Source: Pelotomaculum_C sp050950345
Lineage (GTDB): Bacteria > Bacillota > Desulfotomaculia > Desulfotomaculales > Pelotomaculaceae
Length of the DNA: 64,000 nucleotides
NCBI GenBank assembly: GCA_050950345.1
Contig: JBMNHK010000003.1
Span: forward strand, 186,001-250,000
Direction: 5' to 3'
Translations under genes and position numbers: made by a program
Shown: positions 8,910 through 22,297 of the stretch, in pieces
Position numbering within the stretch: the first letter of the stretch is position 1
Layout: every line of letters begins with the position of its first letter
The notes under the pieces: generated by a model
Seen by the model: only the letters and a program-made list of their open reading frames with translations
Told to the model about the DNA's origin: nothing
Database searches by the model: none

Positions 8910-9922
8910 CAAAAAAGCCCACCTTCTCGCTGATCTTTAAGCCCAAGGTGCTGATAAGCCCTGGCAGTAACAATCCTTCCTCTGGGGGTGCGGCTCAGCA
9001 TACCCAACTGGATCAAGTAAGGCTCATATACATCTTCAATAGTATCAGCTTCCTCACTGGTAGCGGCAGCCAAAGTGTCCAGGCCCACCGGACCGCCGCG
9101 GAATTTTTCAATGATGGTTTTTAGCAGGAGCCGGTCTGAATGGTCGAGGCCCAATTGATCCACTTCTAAAAAATTCAGAGCAGCTATCGCCACCTCTAAA
9201 TTGATAATTCCTTCAGCGCGCACCTGGGCATAATCCCGTACCCTCTTCAGTAAACGGTTAGCAATCCGCGGCGTACCCCGGGAGCGTCCCGCAATCTCCA
9301 AAGCGCCATCTTCGGTTATTTCAACTCCCAGGATTTTTGCCGACCTTTTAACTATGGCGCTCAATTCTTCAGGGTGATAAAATTCAAGCCTGCTTAAAAC
9401 ACCAAAACGATCCCGCAAGGGTGATGTTAATAGTCCGGCCCTGGTTGTAGCCCCCACCAGAGTAAACCTGGGCAGATCCAACCTTAATGATCTGGCACCG
9501 GGACCTTTACCAATCACAATATCAATTGCGAAGTCTTCCATAGCCGGGTAAAGAACTTCCTCAACAACACGGCTTAAACGATGGACTTCATCAATAAACA
9601 GGATGTCTCCAGCAGCGAGATTGGTTAAAATAGCAGCGAGATCGCCTGCTCTTTCAATGGCCGGACCTGAGGTAACACGAATATTTACACCCATTTCATT
9701 GGCAATGATATTGGCCAGGGTTGTTTTGCCGAGGCCGGGCGGACCGAATAAAAGCACATGATCCAACGCCTCACCACGTCCAAGGGCTGCTTCGATAAAG
9801 ATGGAAATCGTCTCTTTAACCTTTTCCTGACCGATATAGTCTTCCAGCCTGCTTGGTCGCAAGTAGTTCTCTGTTTCAAAATCTTCCGGCTTGGATACAG
9901 CAGAGATGAGTCTGTCTTCCAT
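8909..9922 (-). CDS. ruvB: Holliday junction branch migration helicase RuvB
   Basis: 337 residues. AAA+ motifs are complete: Walker A GPPGLGKTTLA, Walker B ILFIDEVHR, sensor 1 GATTRAGLL, and the arginine finger region PLRDRFG. The C-terminal winged helix has GLDTLAAA. RuvB hexamers drive branch migration with RuvA. It lies 19 bases after ruvA and overlaps queH by one base. Confidence 0.98.
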   Translation of the reverse strand: MEDRLISAVSKPEDFETENYLRPSRLEDYIGQEKVKETISIFIEAALGRGEALDHVLLFGPPGLGKTTLANIIANEMGVNIRVTSGPAIERAGDLAAILTNLAAGDILFIDEVHRLSRVVEEVLYPAMEDFAIDIVIGKGPGARSLRLDLPRFTLVGATTRAGLLTSPLRDRFGVLSRLEFYHPEELSAIVKRSAKILGVEITEDGALEIAGRSRGTPRIANRLLKRVRDYAQVRAEGIINLEVAIAALNFLEVDQLGLDHSDRLLLKTIIEKFRGGPVGLDTLAAATSEEADTIEDVYEPYLIQLGMLSRTPRGRIVTARAYQHLGLKDQREGGLF

Positions 9923-9941
9923 GAGGACACTCCTTAAAATC

Positions 9942-10535
9942 TTATGGTTTAACCAGCAAGCGCAGAGCTGCTTTAATTAATTCAGCAACAGAAGGTTCCC
10001 CATCAAATTCAGCTAAGGCAGCCTTTACACTATTGTGGGCTTCCATTGTATTGTAGCCCAATGCCTCCAGCGCTGCTACTGCATCGTTAATTAATCCGGT
10101 CTTGCTGCCGGCAGGCGTATCCTTAAGCTCAGTCGCTTTTATTTTATCTTTTAATTCAAGTATAATCCTGCCGGCAATCTTTTTACCAATACCCGGCGCC
10201 CTTGTCAAAGCAGCCACGTCCTCACTGACAATGATGCGGCCAAGTTCATCAGGGTCGAACACTGTAAGAATAGCCAGCGCTACTTTGGGCCCTACGCCGG
10301 ATACATTGAGCAACTTCAAAAAAAACTCCAGTTCCTCACTGGTCTTAAAACCATATAAACTGATATCATCTTCACGGACCACCATGTGGGTATAGATGGT
10401 TATTTGTGCGTTTATTTCCGGCAAACTGTGGATCAGAGACATGGGCACTTGCACCCTGTAGCCAACACCTGCCACATCAATTATTACTGCACCATTCTCG
10501 ATTTTGGCAAGTTTCCCCTTAAGAAAAGCTATCAT
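9942..10535 (-). CDS. ruvA: Holliday junction DNA-binding protein RuvA
   Basis: 197 residues, normal length. It starts with the OB-fold motif MIAFLKGKLAKI, then has the helix-hairpin-helix pair VSGVGPKVALAIL and PGIGKKIAGRIILELKDK. The C-terminal three-helix domain that contacts RuvB (about 150-195) is present. It overlaps the ruvC stop by four bases, which indicates coupled translation. Confidence 0.98.
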   Translation of the reverse strand: MIAFLKGKLAKIENGAVIIDVAGVGYRVQVPMSLIHSLPEINAQITIYTHMVVREDDISLYGFKTSEELEFFLKLLNVSGVGPKVALAILTVFDPDELGRIIVSEDVAALTRAPGIGKKIAGRIILELKDKIKATELKDTPAGSKTGLINDAVAALEALGYNTMEAHNSVKAALAEFDGEPSVAELIKAALRLLVKP

Positions 10536-11020
10536 TTAAACTTCCTTTCCCAAGCATATAAGTGAGCATGGCATATGGTAACCGCTAAAGCATCAGCAAT
10601 ATCATCAGGGGTCGGCACAGCAGGCAGGCATAGTATAGACTTTACCATGTATTGAACCTGTTTTTTCTCTGCCCGTCCATAGCCGGCTACGGCTTGCTTT
10701 ACTTGCAGTGGTGTATACTCAAAGACAGGTAATCCTTTTTCTGCCGCCGACAGAATGATAACACCCCTGGCATGTCCAACAGCCAACGCGGTACGGGCAT
10801 TATTGCTGAAAAAAAGTTCTTCCACTGCTACATGTGTGGGGTTATACTGCTCAATAGTATTTAAAATGCCATGATAAAGTATTTGCAGCCTTTCCGCAAG
10901 GGGCAGCCCCGCTTGCGTGCGCAAACAGCTGTAATCCACAACTGAAAAGCGGTTGTCCTGGTAATCCACTACTCCATAACCGGTTATTGCCGTACCGGGA
11001 TCAATGCCAAGTATTCTCAT
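10532..11020 (-). CDS. ruvC: Holliday junction resolvase RuvC
   Basis: 162 residues. The four catalytic acids of RuvC are visible: Asp in MRILGIDPGT, Glu in AVEELFF, and the Asp pair in TPDDIADALAV. It cuts the junction that RuvAB migrates. It is the first gene of the ruv cluster, with about 170 bases of non-coding DNA before it that include a hairpin after bofC. Confidence 0.98.
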   Translation of the reverse strand: MRILGIDPGTAITGYGVVDYQDNRFSVVDYSCLRTQAGLPLAERLQILYHGILNTIEQYNPTHVAVEELFFSNNARTALAVGHARGVIILSAAEKGLPVFEYTPLQVKQAVAGYGRAEKKQVQYMVKSILCLPAVPTPDDIADALAVTICHAHLYAWERKFK

Positions 11021-11160
11021 AAGACAAATGTTCCTTTGATAGAATTAAGTTAAATGCTATTAGCCTTTATCCTAATTCTATCATAATATTGCTGAACTGG
11101 TGTTCGTGTCAATAGTTTGGTTCATGCTTTTTGCTCATTGAAGAGCAGACGAAATAGGAA

Positions 11161-11187
11161 AGGCCTGACTTCCTCAACATCAGGCCT
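11161..11187 (-). terminator. Hairpin after bofC
   Basis: An inverted repeat AGGCCTGA/TCAGGCCT with an 11-base loop lies just past the bofC stop. On the minus strand it is followed by TTTCCTATTT, a weak T stretch, so termination may be partial and ruvCAB may be read through. Confidence 0.55.
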
Positions 11188-11192
11188 AACTT

Positions 11193-11831
11193 TTAAGGCA
11201 AACTATGTTCATCAATATTCTCCAGAGCGGCATCCAGGGCATCCTCTGTTTTAAACTCAAATTCGTGCCGCAGTTTCTCTGCAATCGGAGCGGCTTGTTT
11301 TTCATATTCCATGGCCTGTCGCAATTTAATCTGCATTTCCTCAGGCAGATTTAATATATTAATCGATTCGACCCTGACAATCTTTTCATTATATCCCAAT
11401 GGACCTTCATAAACCGCCAAACGGTCCTGAAAAATACCCAAGTGCCTGTAGTCTTTATGTATACTGCATAGCTCTTCCGATTGTTCGCTCATAGTCAATA
11501 AATTTGAACCGTGAAAGGTTATTTTCCATGCGTCTGGCGGGTATTGTGCAGCCAGTTCATCACTGTTTAGACCGATCATATCTTTAGAAGCAAGTTCATT
11601 GCGAAGTACCTCAATATCCTTACAGGCATAAATCTTTTCCCAGTTTACTACTGTGTCTGCAGTAACTCTGGGTTTAAACAGGTTTTTATTGCTTTGGAAT
11701 ACTGCAAAATACCTTGCTTCGGGAGGATTGGACAAACGGCTGACAAAATATGCTCCTGAAACTGTTAATAATAAAGTTATAATAACAAGCGTGAATAATA
11801 AAAATACTTTTCTTTTACACTTAAGTGTCAT
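11193..11831 (-). CDS. bofC: BofC-like forespore regulatory protein
   Basis: About 212 residues from the ATG at 11831, which has an AAGGA site ten bases upstream. An N-terminal membrane segment or signal (about 7-28) precedes a soluble exported part. The region around RHLGIFQDRLAVYEGP resembles the C-terminal BofC domain. Its position before ruv and que matches the bofC-ruvA-ruvB-queA-tgt-yajC order of B. subtilis, which strengthens the call. BofC controls pro-sigma-K processing through SpoIVB in the intermembrane space. Overall similarity is moderate, so the function is inferred. Confidence 0.72.
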   Translation of the reverse strand: MTLKCKRKVFLLFTLVIITLLLTVSGAYFVSRLSNPPEARYFAVFQSNKNLFKPRVTADTVVNWEKIYACKDIEVLRNELASKDMIGLNSDELAAQYPPDAWKITFHGSNLLTMSEQSEELCSIHKDYRHLGIFQDRLAVYEGPLGYNEKIVRVESINILNLPEEMQIKLRQAMEYEKQAAPIAEKLRHEFEFKTEDALDAALENIDEHSLP

Positions 11832-11901
11832 GGCCATCCATTCCTTAATATTTATTATAGGAATATTATTGCCATAATTAAACATTTAATAACTACCTGC
11901 T

Positions 11902-11943
11902 AAAAAGCAATGCCCCTGAGCTAATGTATTGCTCCAGGGGCAT
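11902..11943 (-). terminator. Intrinsic terminator after yebC
   Basis: Arms ATGCCCCTGAGC and GCTCCAGGGGCAT pair with one bulge. On the minus strand they are followed by TTGCTTTTTAG. It lies 24 bases after the yebC stop and separates yebC from bofC. Confidence 0.8.
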
Positions 11944-11966
11944 CGACTATATATAATTTGTTGAGC

Positions 11967-12701
11967 TTATTGTTCATCTAATTCAAAATTTGCATATACG
12001 TTTTGCACATCATCATGCTCTTCAAGGGTTTCTAATAATCGCACCATCATGTCTGCGTCACTTCCGGAAAGGCTAATTGTTGTCTGCGGCACCATGGTGA
12101 TTTCTGCCATAGCTAAATCAACGCCTTTATTTTCCAACTCTTCTTTGACTTTGTGGAAATCAGCAGGTGCTGTTGTTATTTCATAAGAGTCATCCTCAAC
12201 CTTGAAATCTTCCACCCCGGCTTCAAGGGCAATGAGCATTAAATCATCTTCATTAATGCTGTTGTCAGCCTTCTCAACTATGAGCAAACCCTTTTGCTCA
12301 AACATCCAGGCTACACAACCGGTCTCACCAAGACTGCCGCCATTTCTGGAAAATATATGCCGTATTTCACCAGCTGTACGGTTACGGTTATCTGTCATAA
12401 TTTCCAGCAACACAGCGACACCTCCGGGCCCATATCCTTCATATACGAATTCTTCGTAAGACACACCTTCAACTTCCCCAGCGCCTTTCTGAATTGCCCG
12501 GTTGATATTTTCGCTAGGAATATTAGCTTCTTTTGCCTTTTGAATCGCAGTTTTAAGCCGCATATTACCATCCGGATCCGGACCGCCATTGCGGGCGGCA
12601 ACGATGATCTCTCTGGACAAGCGGGTAAACAGTTTACCCCGCTGCGCGTCTATTTTGGATTTTTTTCGTTTTATATTTGCCCATTTAGAATGGCCGGCCA
12701 T
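11967..12701 (-). CDS. yebC: YebC/PmpR family protein
   Basis: 244 residues beginning with the family signature MAGHSKWANIKRKK. The three-domain TACO1/YebC fold is indicated by IVAARNGGPDPDGN, YEGYGPGGVAVLLEIMTDN and GSLGETGCVAWMF. Family members were long called transcriptional regulators; some are now linked to relief of ribosome stalling at proline-rich runs. A strong promoter lies about 95 bases upstream and a terminator follows, so it is probably its own transcript. Confidence 0.96.
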   Translation of the reverse strand: MAGHSKWANIKRKKSKIDAQRGKLFTRLSREIIVAARNGGPDPDGNMRLKTAIQKAKEANIPSENINRAIQKGAGEVEGVSYEEFVYEGYGPGGVAVLLEIMTDNRNRTAGEIRHIFSRNGGSLGETGCVAWMFEQKGLLIVEKADNSINEDDLMLIALEAGVEDFKVEDDSYEITTAPADFHKVKEELENKGVDLAMAEITMVPQTTISLSGSDADMMVRLLETLEEHDDVQNVYANFELDEQ

Positions 12702-12794
12702 AGTAATCTCCCCTTTTAAAGCATATACAAAAATCTTGAAGCGCTCTACGCTAAATTACCCAATAGTTAAATAACAGCTACAAAAACTCTTATC

Positions 12795-12823
12795 ATCTTA
12801 TCATATCATTAAATCCCTTGCAA
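12795..12823 (-). promoter_or_regulatory. SigA-type promoter for yebC
   Basis: On the minus strand TTGCAA and TAAGAT are separated by exactly 17 bases, about 95 bases upstream of the yebC start. Confidence 0.7.
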
Positions 12824-13089
12824 ACATGTTATTTCCATAAACGCCTCAAGCCCTGCCATATACTTTTATCCTTCCCGGTTCCCGCCCCTAGACCACTATC
12901 CTGGCTGAAAGCACTAAACTGAATTTGCGGCGATATGGGGGCGTCAGTCGTAACTCATCAGTGAAGTCACAAGTGTCTAAAAAGCGGGATAATAATCGTT
13001 AATTGATTTATAGAACAGTATATACTTTTATGGCATAATATACCTATAAAACTAAGTGAATGGGCAAAGAATGGAATAACATATCAATC

Positions 13090-13215
13090 AGCATGGAAAT
13101 TGTTTAAACCGGGGAACCGGATATTTACGCCTGTGGATTCCTCTAGCGGGGATGGGCAAATATAGCCATAAGCCAAAGAAGCAGGAATTTCTTAATAAGA
13201 ATAATATTCTACAAA
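13090..13215 (+). other. IS200/IS605-like right-end or omega-RNA-like remnant
   Basis: The gene-free stretch 12824-13237 ends with a block that resembles the 3' end of IS605-type tnpB elements. It has GGGGAACCGG, TACGCCTGTGG, CTCTAGCGGGGATGGGCAAA, and AGCCAAAGAAGCAGGAA in that order. The last, read in one frame, gives the KKQE string common at TnpB C-termini. No TnpA or TnpB reading frame is present. The similarity is from memory of such ends, so the call is tentative. It lies directly upstream of yaaR and could also form part of its leader. I see no other feature between 12824 and 13090. Confidence 0.4.
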
Positions 13216-13237
13216 AAAGGAACGGTGGAAGAAAAAA

Positions 13238-13666
13238 ATGAAGATAAGCTCCGTTGACAGACCGCAGCAAATGCAAAATACTTCTCGTATAAAGGTTAAT
13301 CCCATCAGTCATGATTTTTCCGACAGCCTGAATATGGCTAAAAAGGAACAGGATAAAAAGTTGTTAATGGAAAAGTTAAAAAAGATAAATAGAATTGGTG
13401 AGGAACTAAAAGATCAACCAAATTCGCAAAGAATTACTGAGTATAAGAAAGAAATTAAGGAGTTTCTTTCCTTTATTCTTAAACGCTACTACAAAATATC
13501 ATACAGCCAAAGTATGTATTCTAAACAATTACTAATCCGGGTTGAAGTTGTAAATAAAAAAATCGAAGAGTTAACAATTGACTTTCTTCACCGGCAAAAA
13601 GATACGTTCAATATTATTAAAAAAATTGACGATATATCCGGCTTGTTGATTGACTTAATACTGTGA
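13238..13666 (+). CDS. yaaR: YaaR family protein (DUF327)
   Basis: 142 residues, nearly all helical and highly charged. Length and layout match B. subtilis YaaR, including the pattern around INRIGEELKD, a central lysine-rich helix and a C-terminal IDDISGLLIDLIL close to the family end. There is no signal peptide or membrane segment. The function is not established. It is alone on the plus strand among minus-strand genes, with only a weak ribosome site before the ATG. Confidence 0.82.
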   Translation: MKISSVDRPQQMQNTSRIKVNPISHDFSDSLNMAKKEQDKKLLMEKLKKINRIGEELKDQPNSQRITEYKKEIKEFLSFILKRYYKISYSQSMYSKQLLIRVEVVNKKIEELTIDFLHRQKDTFNIIKKIDDISGLLIDLIL

Positions 13667-13769
13667 CAATCTGAGAAGAAGATGGATATGAACAAACAGC
13701 AACGTATTGCTATAAAGAAGAGTTAACGAAACGGAGTTTGTTGTTGTGCTAACAGAGGCGTTGAAGATA

Positions 13770-14057
13770 TTAATTGCGGGTCTTACCATTTTTTTTATCT
13801 AGTTCAGCTACGAATACCAGAATCTTCGCAACGGCTTCATAAAGCTGGGGTGGTATTTCAACACCTATACCCAGTTCATATAAAGCTTTGGCCAGGCTTT
13901 CCTCCCGGTATACGGGGATTTTTTCTTTCTGTGCTATTTCTTTGATTCTTCTTGCTAATGGTCCCTGGGCAGCGGCAATTACTACAGGAGCGTTATCTTG
14001 ACCTGGCCTATATCGAAGCGCAGCGGCATATTCTCTTCTCAATTTTTTTATTTTCAT
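13770..14057 (-). CDS. FlhB-like (EscU/YscU/HrcU) C-terminal-domain protein
   Basis: About 95 residues from the ATG at 14057, which overlaps a GAGGTG site; the TTG at 14078 lacks one. The sequence matches the cytoplasmic part of the export switch FlhB without its membrane helices: AAALRYRPGQDNAPVVIAA, then IKEIAQKEKIPVYREESLAKALYELGIGVEIPPQLY. The autocleavage NPTH motif is replaced by the GQDN stretch. B. subtilis YlqH has the same form. It lies four bases after the FliK-like gene, so the two probably work together, possibly in flagellar export control. Confidence 0.88.
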   Translation of the reverse strand: MKIKKLRREYAAALRYRPGQDNAPVVIAAAQGPLARRIKEIAQKEKIPVYREESLAKALYELGIGVEIPPQLYEAVAKILVFVAELDKKNGKTRN

Positions 14058-14061
14058 CACC

Positions 14062-14658
14062 TCATATTTTTCGGTCAAGAAGGTGCTGTTCCAATTTTGG
14101 AAGTTGTTCTTCTATAATTGTTCCCAAGTCAGTCCTTGCCTGGCATGTTAGAAATGCTTCTTTAAAGCCGATGTTAATCAGGGCTTCTCGCAAAAAGTAA
14201 AAGTTTTCCCGTAGAATTTTATTCAGCGATTCATGGGCTGTAAAACACCTGACAAACAGGGAATCTTTCCGCTTGGCGAGCCCAATCCATAATTGACCAA
14301 GATTCTCAGTGAAAATACACATAAATATTTCGCCATCAATTTCTTTCTTGCCTGCCGACTCTTTTGCATCATCACCGATCCTGGCAAAAAACATTGCGTT
14401 CGTATAAAGCTCCGAACGAAGCGGGATCGGTACAAAGGTAGGTGCGAAGATAGGCTGTTCGATTTTTTGACTTTTATCCGCCTGGTGAGATTGCTCCGGG
14501 TTTGAGATAGGTGCTGCAGCTTCGGCCACTGTTTTAGTTGTTACTGCAATGGCAGCTGGCTTGGCGCTTTCTGCCTTTGCCACAGATGACGTCAGGTTGC
14601 TGCTTTGAAAAGCCAGTTCCTTTAAAATAGTAGAAATAGCGATAATATTCATCGACAT
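14062..14658 (-). CDS. FliK-like hook-length-control-type protein (YlqG-like)
   Basis: 198 residues. The N-terminal ~70 residues are Ala/Ser/Thr/Lys-rich and look disordered. The C-terminal half has the pattern of the FliK C-terminal domain: LGQLWIGLAKRKDSLFVRCF, then LRENFYFLREALINIGF. FliK switches export specificity by contacting FlhB. Here a short FliK-like protein precedes a short FlhB-like protein outside any flagellar gene cluster. Whether it acts in motility is not shown. Confidence 0.65.
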   Translation of the reverse strand: MSMNIIAISTILKELAFQSSNLTSSVAKAESAKPAAIAVTTKTVAEAAAPISNPEQSHQADKSQKIEQPIFAPTFVPIPLRSELYTNAMFFARIGDDAKESAGKKEIDGEIFMCIFTENLGQLWIGLAKRKDSLFVRCFTAHESLNKILRENFYFLREALINIGFKEAFLTCQARTDLGTIIEEQLPKLEQHLLDRKI

Positions 14659-14850
14659 AGCAACTAATCACCCGCCTTAAGGAAATTGTACCATAATGTT
14701 CTGAATAAACCCACCTCTTACTGAGTGCACCAGTATTCCTTTTTTACTATAAAAGACGATGTCAACTTGCTGTAGATTTATTTGTATGGCACATAAATTA
14801 GCAGGATTATAAATTATGTAAGCCTTAGTGCATTAACTGTGAGGCAATTC
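14659..14850. other. Gene-free stretch before the rRNA repeat zone
   Basis: No reading frame or RNA recognised. It may hold the promoter of the FliK-like gene, but no convincing box pair was found. Confidence 0.4.
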
Positions 14851-14874
14851 TGACGTCAGTCGTCGGAGGTCAGG
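14851..14874. repeat. CGTC-periodic repeat, copy 1
   Basis: GACGTCAGTCGTCGGAGGTC: CGTC recurs about every eight bases. It is the outermost copy of a family found only in and around the rRNA operon in this window. Confidence 0.6.
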
Positions 14875-14897
14875 AAACCATTAGTTGTCAAACCATT

Positions 14898-14957
14898 CGA
14901 CTTACAACCAGCTCTCCCAGGTGGTAATACTCAAGTATCATCAACCCAGAAGGCAAT
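14898..14957 (-). pseudogene. Decayed 3' half of 5S rRNA, copy B
   Basis: Aligned with the 3' half of the intact 5S gene, this block keeps CTCTCCCAG, the AAGTA-TCATC stretch and the spacing between them, with many substitutions. The 5' half is absent. It is followed by a degenerate version of the operon's terminator hairpin and a CGTC repeat. Confidence 0.6.
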
Positions 14958-14960
14958 TCG

Positions 14961-14982
14961 GTCGTCAGTCGTCGGACGTCAG
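14961..14982. repeat. CGTC-periodic repeat, copy 2
   Basis: GTCGTCAGTCGTCGGACGTC lies between the two decayed 5S fragments. Confidence 0.6.
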
Positions 14983-15029
14983 AAAGTAATTAACCCCACG
15001 GTTGTTAAACCACAGGGCTTAAAATTAAA

Positions 15030-15089
15030 GCGACTTACGACCATGCTCTCCCAGGGTGCAATGCTCCAAGTACCATCAACCCAGAAAGC
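15030..15089 (-). pseudogene. Decayed 3' half of 5S rRNA, copy A
   Basis: Shares GCTCTCCCAGGG and CCAAGTACCATC with the 3' half of the intact 5S gene, at the same spacing. The 5' half is missing. A worn terminator-like hairpin lies beyond its 3' side, so the duplicated unit seems to be the 5S 3' half plus terminator. Confidence 0.65.
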
Positions 15090-15107
15090 GATTCGGTCAG
15101 ACGTGGA

Positions 15108-15138
15108 AATAAACAAACCTCATGGTTTGACCATGAGG
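15108..15138 (-). terminator. rRNA operon terminator
   Basis: On the minus strand CCTCATGG pairs with CCATGAGG around a five-base loop and is followed by TTTGTTTATTT. It lies 12 bases after the 5S gene. Confidence 0.8.
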
Positions 15139-15150
15139 CTATAAAATTGT

Positions 15151-15267
15151 TCTGGCGACGACCTACTCTCCCAGGGGCCTGCGCCCCAAGTACCATCGGC
15201 TCTGGAGGGCTTAACTGCCGTGTTCGGGATGGGAACGGGTGTACCCCCTCCGATATTGTCACCAGAA
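15151..15267 (-). rRNA. rrf: 5S ribosomal RNA
   Basis: About 117 bases. Highly conserved 5S segments are present on the minus strand: GGTACACCCGTTCCCATCC, GAACACGGCAGTTAAG and GATGGTACTTGGG, with closing ends TCTGGTGAC/GTCGCCAGA. It lies about 160 bases after 23S and is followed by a terminator. Confidence 0.96.
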
Positions 15268-15406
15268 ACTTTTTTCCTTTTTAACTTATTTCAGATTCTA
15301 CAGCTTCTACCGGTAAGCATTGGCTTACCTTTAACCAAACTGCTTCTCCCTTAAATCTGCTCCCTCAAAACTGTACAGCATATTCGAACAAGTTTTAGCT
15401 CTTTTA

Positions 15407-15430
15407 CGACGTCTAACGTCCGACGTCCGA
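15407..15430. repeat. CGTC-periodic repeat at the 23S 3' end
   Basis: GACGTCTAACGTCCGACGTC abuts the conserved 3' end of 23S rRNA. Confidence 0.6.
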
Positions 15431-20553
<5,123 letters not shown>

Positions 20554-20757
20554 TTTGAAAAGTTTAATCTCGCTCGTATGTTTGTGAGCCTGCGCTTCTT
20601 GCGCTTCTCACTCGTTGTCGCGTCTCGTGATATGTTTATCCCGAGCCGCTTTGGAATGTACTGCTCGTTTTAGTTTACTTTGACGAGAGTCATGTGTTTA
20701 CATCCATCCACTGTTTAGTTTTCAAAGACCACGTCGCTCTTCATAGCGACATCTTTT

Positions 20758-20787
20758 ATCTTATCATCCTTACCAGCTTTTCGTCAA
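20758..20787 (-). promoter_or_regulatory. rRNA operon promoter
   Basis: On the minus strand TTGACG and TAAGAT are 18 bases apart, about 205 bases before 16S. The leader between them and 16S is gene-free. No tRNA or reading frame is supported between 20554 and 20984. Confidence 0.7.
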
Positions 20788-20984
20788 CTGGTATTTTTCG
20801 ACAGGTTTCGCGTCTCGCAACGCGACCGCTTATTATCTTACCACCTTCACTGCTACTAATCAAGAGTGATATTGATATAATTTAATGTATTTCTTAATTA
20901 TATAGAATGTAGACATTGTAAAAACAAGTATTTTTACGACGCTATTGAACTGCAGTTCCACTGTTTATATAGAATAAAGCATTT

Positions 20985-21013
20985 TTGCATATATTCCTTT
21001 GATATGGTAAAAT
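20985..21013 (+). promoter_or_regulatory. SigA-type promoter for the cyclophilin gene
   Basis: TTGCAT and TAAAAT are separated by 17 bases, 34 bases before the start codon. It is divergent from the rRNA promoter. Confidence 0.7.
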
Positions 21014-21047
21014 AATAGTCATGCTGAGGTTTAAAGGAGGAGTTCTA

Positions 21048-21488
21048 TTGAAAAAAGGCAGTATTGAATTAGAGCGGGATAATGCCAAGATCATTATAGA
21101 ATTTTTTGATAAGGAAGCACCAGGAACGGTGGCCAATTTTGAAAAACTTGCTAATTCTGGTTTTTATAATGGCTTGACTTTTCACCGCGTAATACCTGGT
21201 TTTGTGGCCCAGGGAGGCTGTCCCAAGGGTAATGGCACCGGTGGACCAGGTTATACAATTAAATGTGAAACAGCCGGCAATCCCCACAAACATGTTAGAG
21301 GGGCGCTATCGATGGCGCATGCAGGCAAAGATACGGGTGGAAGCCAATTTTTTATTTGCTATGATTCATTTCCCCACCTTGACGGAGTACATACAGTTTT
21401 CGGACAGGTAATAGAGGGCATGGAATTTGTTGACAAAATCAAACAAGGCGATAAAATGAAAGAAGTCAAGGTCTGGGACGAAGAATAG
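21048..21488 (+). CDS. Cyclophilin-type peptidyl-prolyl cis-trans isomerase
   Basis: 146 residues from a TTG start, chosen because an AAAGGAGG site sits seven bases upstream; an in-frame ATG at 21021 lies before that site. Cyclophilin active-site motifs are present: FHRVIPGFVAQGG (catalytic Arg), the GGSQFFICYD stretch, and HLDGVHTVFGQV. There is no signal peptide, so it acts in the cytoplasm as a proline isomerase in folding. Single-gene transcript between its own promoter and a terminator. Confidence 0.95.
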   Translation: MKKGSIELERDNAKIIIEFFDKEAPGTVANFEKLANSGFYNGLTFHRVIPGFVAQGGCPKGNGTGGPGYTIKCETAGNPHKHVRGALSMAHAGKDTGGSQFFICYDSFPHLDGVHTVFGQVIEGMEFVDKIKQGDKMKEVKVWDEE

Positions 21489-21507
21489 TCATTAAAGGAT
21501 GCGAAAT

Positions 21508-21545
21508 AAAAAGCATGTTCTGGTTAACCAGACATGCTTTTTATT
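21508..21545 (+). terminator. Bidirectional terminator
   Basis: A stem AAAGCATGT.CTGGTT/AACCAGACATGCTTT with T-rich flanks on both strands. It separates the cyclophilin gene from the convergent UPF0173 gene. Confidence 0.85.
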
Positions 21546-21564
21546 TCTATTGCTACAAATCCAT

Positions 21565-22245
21565 CTATAACTCGTAACTTTCTCCGGGCTTTATGACCAC
21601 AACCTTACTTGATGTAGCTGACTCAACCTCGTTTTTAAAAGTTAGCGGCTCCTGTCTTATAAGCGGCCATGTGCTATAATGCATGGGAATAACCATCTTA
21701 GGCTTAAGCATCTTTACAGCTTCGAAAGCATCCTCCGGGCCCATTGTGAAATTATCTCCGATAGGCAATAAGGCCAAATCTATCGGATGCAGCCTGCCAA
21801 TCAGCTCCATATCTCCAAATAAACCAGTATCGCCACTATGATAGATGGTCTTACCATCCACTTGAATCAAAAAGCCACAGGGTGTACCTAGATATTCAGC
21901 AGGCCCATCCCCAATGCCTGAACTGTGCCATGCAGGAAGCAACTTTATTTTTACGCCATGAAAGTCATGGCTCCCGCCGATATTCATGCCGTGAGTTTTT
22001 ACGCCTTGGCGGGCAAGGTAATTTGCTAACTCGACCACGGAAACAACAGTACTGCCTGTGTATCTGGCAATCTCCGCAGCATCACCCATATGATCCTGGT
22101 GGCCATGTGTCACCAGCACTAAATCAGCCCTGAGTTCATCGGGCCTTATTGTTGCAACCGGGTTGCCGGTTAAAAAGGGATCTATTATTATCGTTAGGCT
22201 CCCTTGCACAACAAAGCCGGCGTGTCCTAAATAAATAATTTTCAT
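21565..22245 (-). CDS. UPF0173 metal-dependent hydrolase
   Basis: About 226 residues from the ATG at 22245, which has a GAGGAG site seven bases upstream. It is a metallo-beta-lactamase-fold enzyme: THGHQDHMGD near residue 50, the later HSGDTGLFGDM, and GDNFTMGPEDA with PMHYSTWP. These are the UPF0173 (YtkL) family motifs. The substrate is unknown. It lies 52 bases after trxB on the same strand and may share its transcript. Confidence 0.93.
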   Translation of the reverse strand: MKIIYLGHAGFVVQGSLTIIIDPFLTGNPVATIRPDELRADLVLVTHGHQDHMGDAAEIARYTGSTVVSVVELANYLARQGVKTHGMNIGGSHDFHGVKIKLLPAWHSSGIGDGPAEYLGTPCGFLIQVDGKTIYHSGDTGLFGDMELIGRLHPIDLALLPIGDNFTMGPEDAFEAVKMLKPKMVIPMHYSTWPLIRQEPLTFKNEVESATSSKVVVIKPGESYEL

Positions 22246-22297
22246 GTTTTCACTCCTCATTGCTAAAATTACAGCTAATTGCTTTGTTATTAACAGA

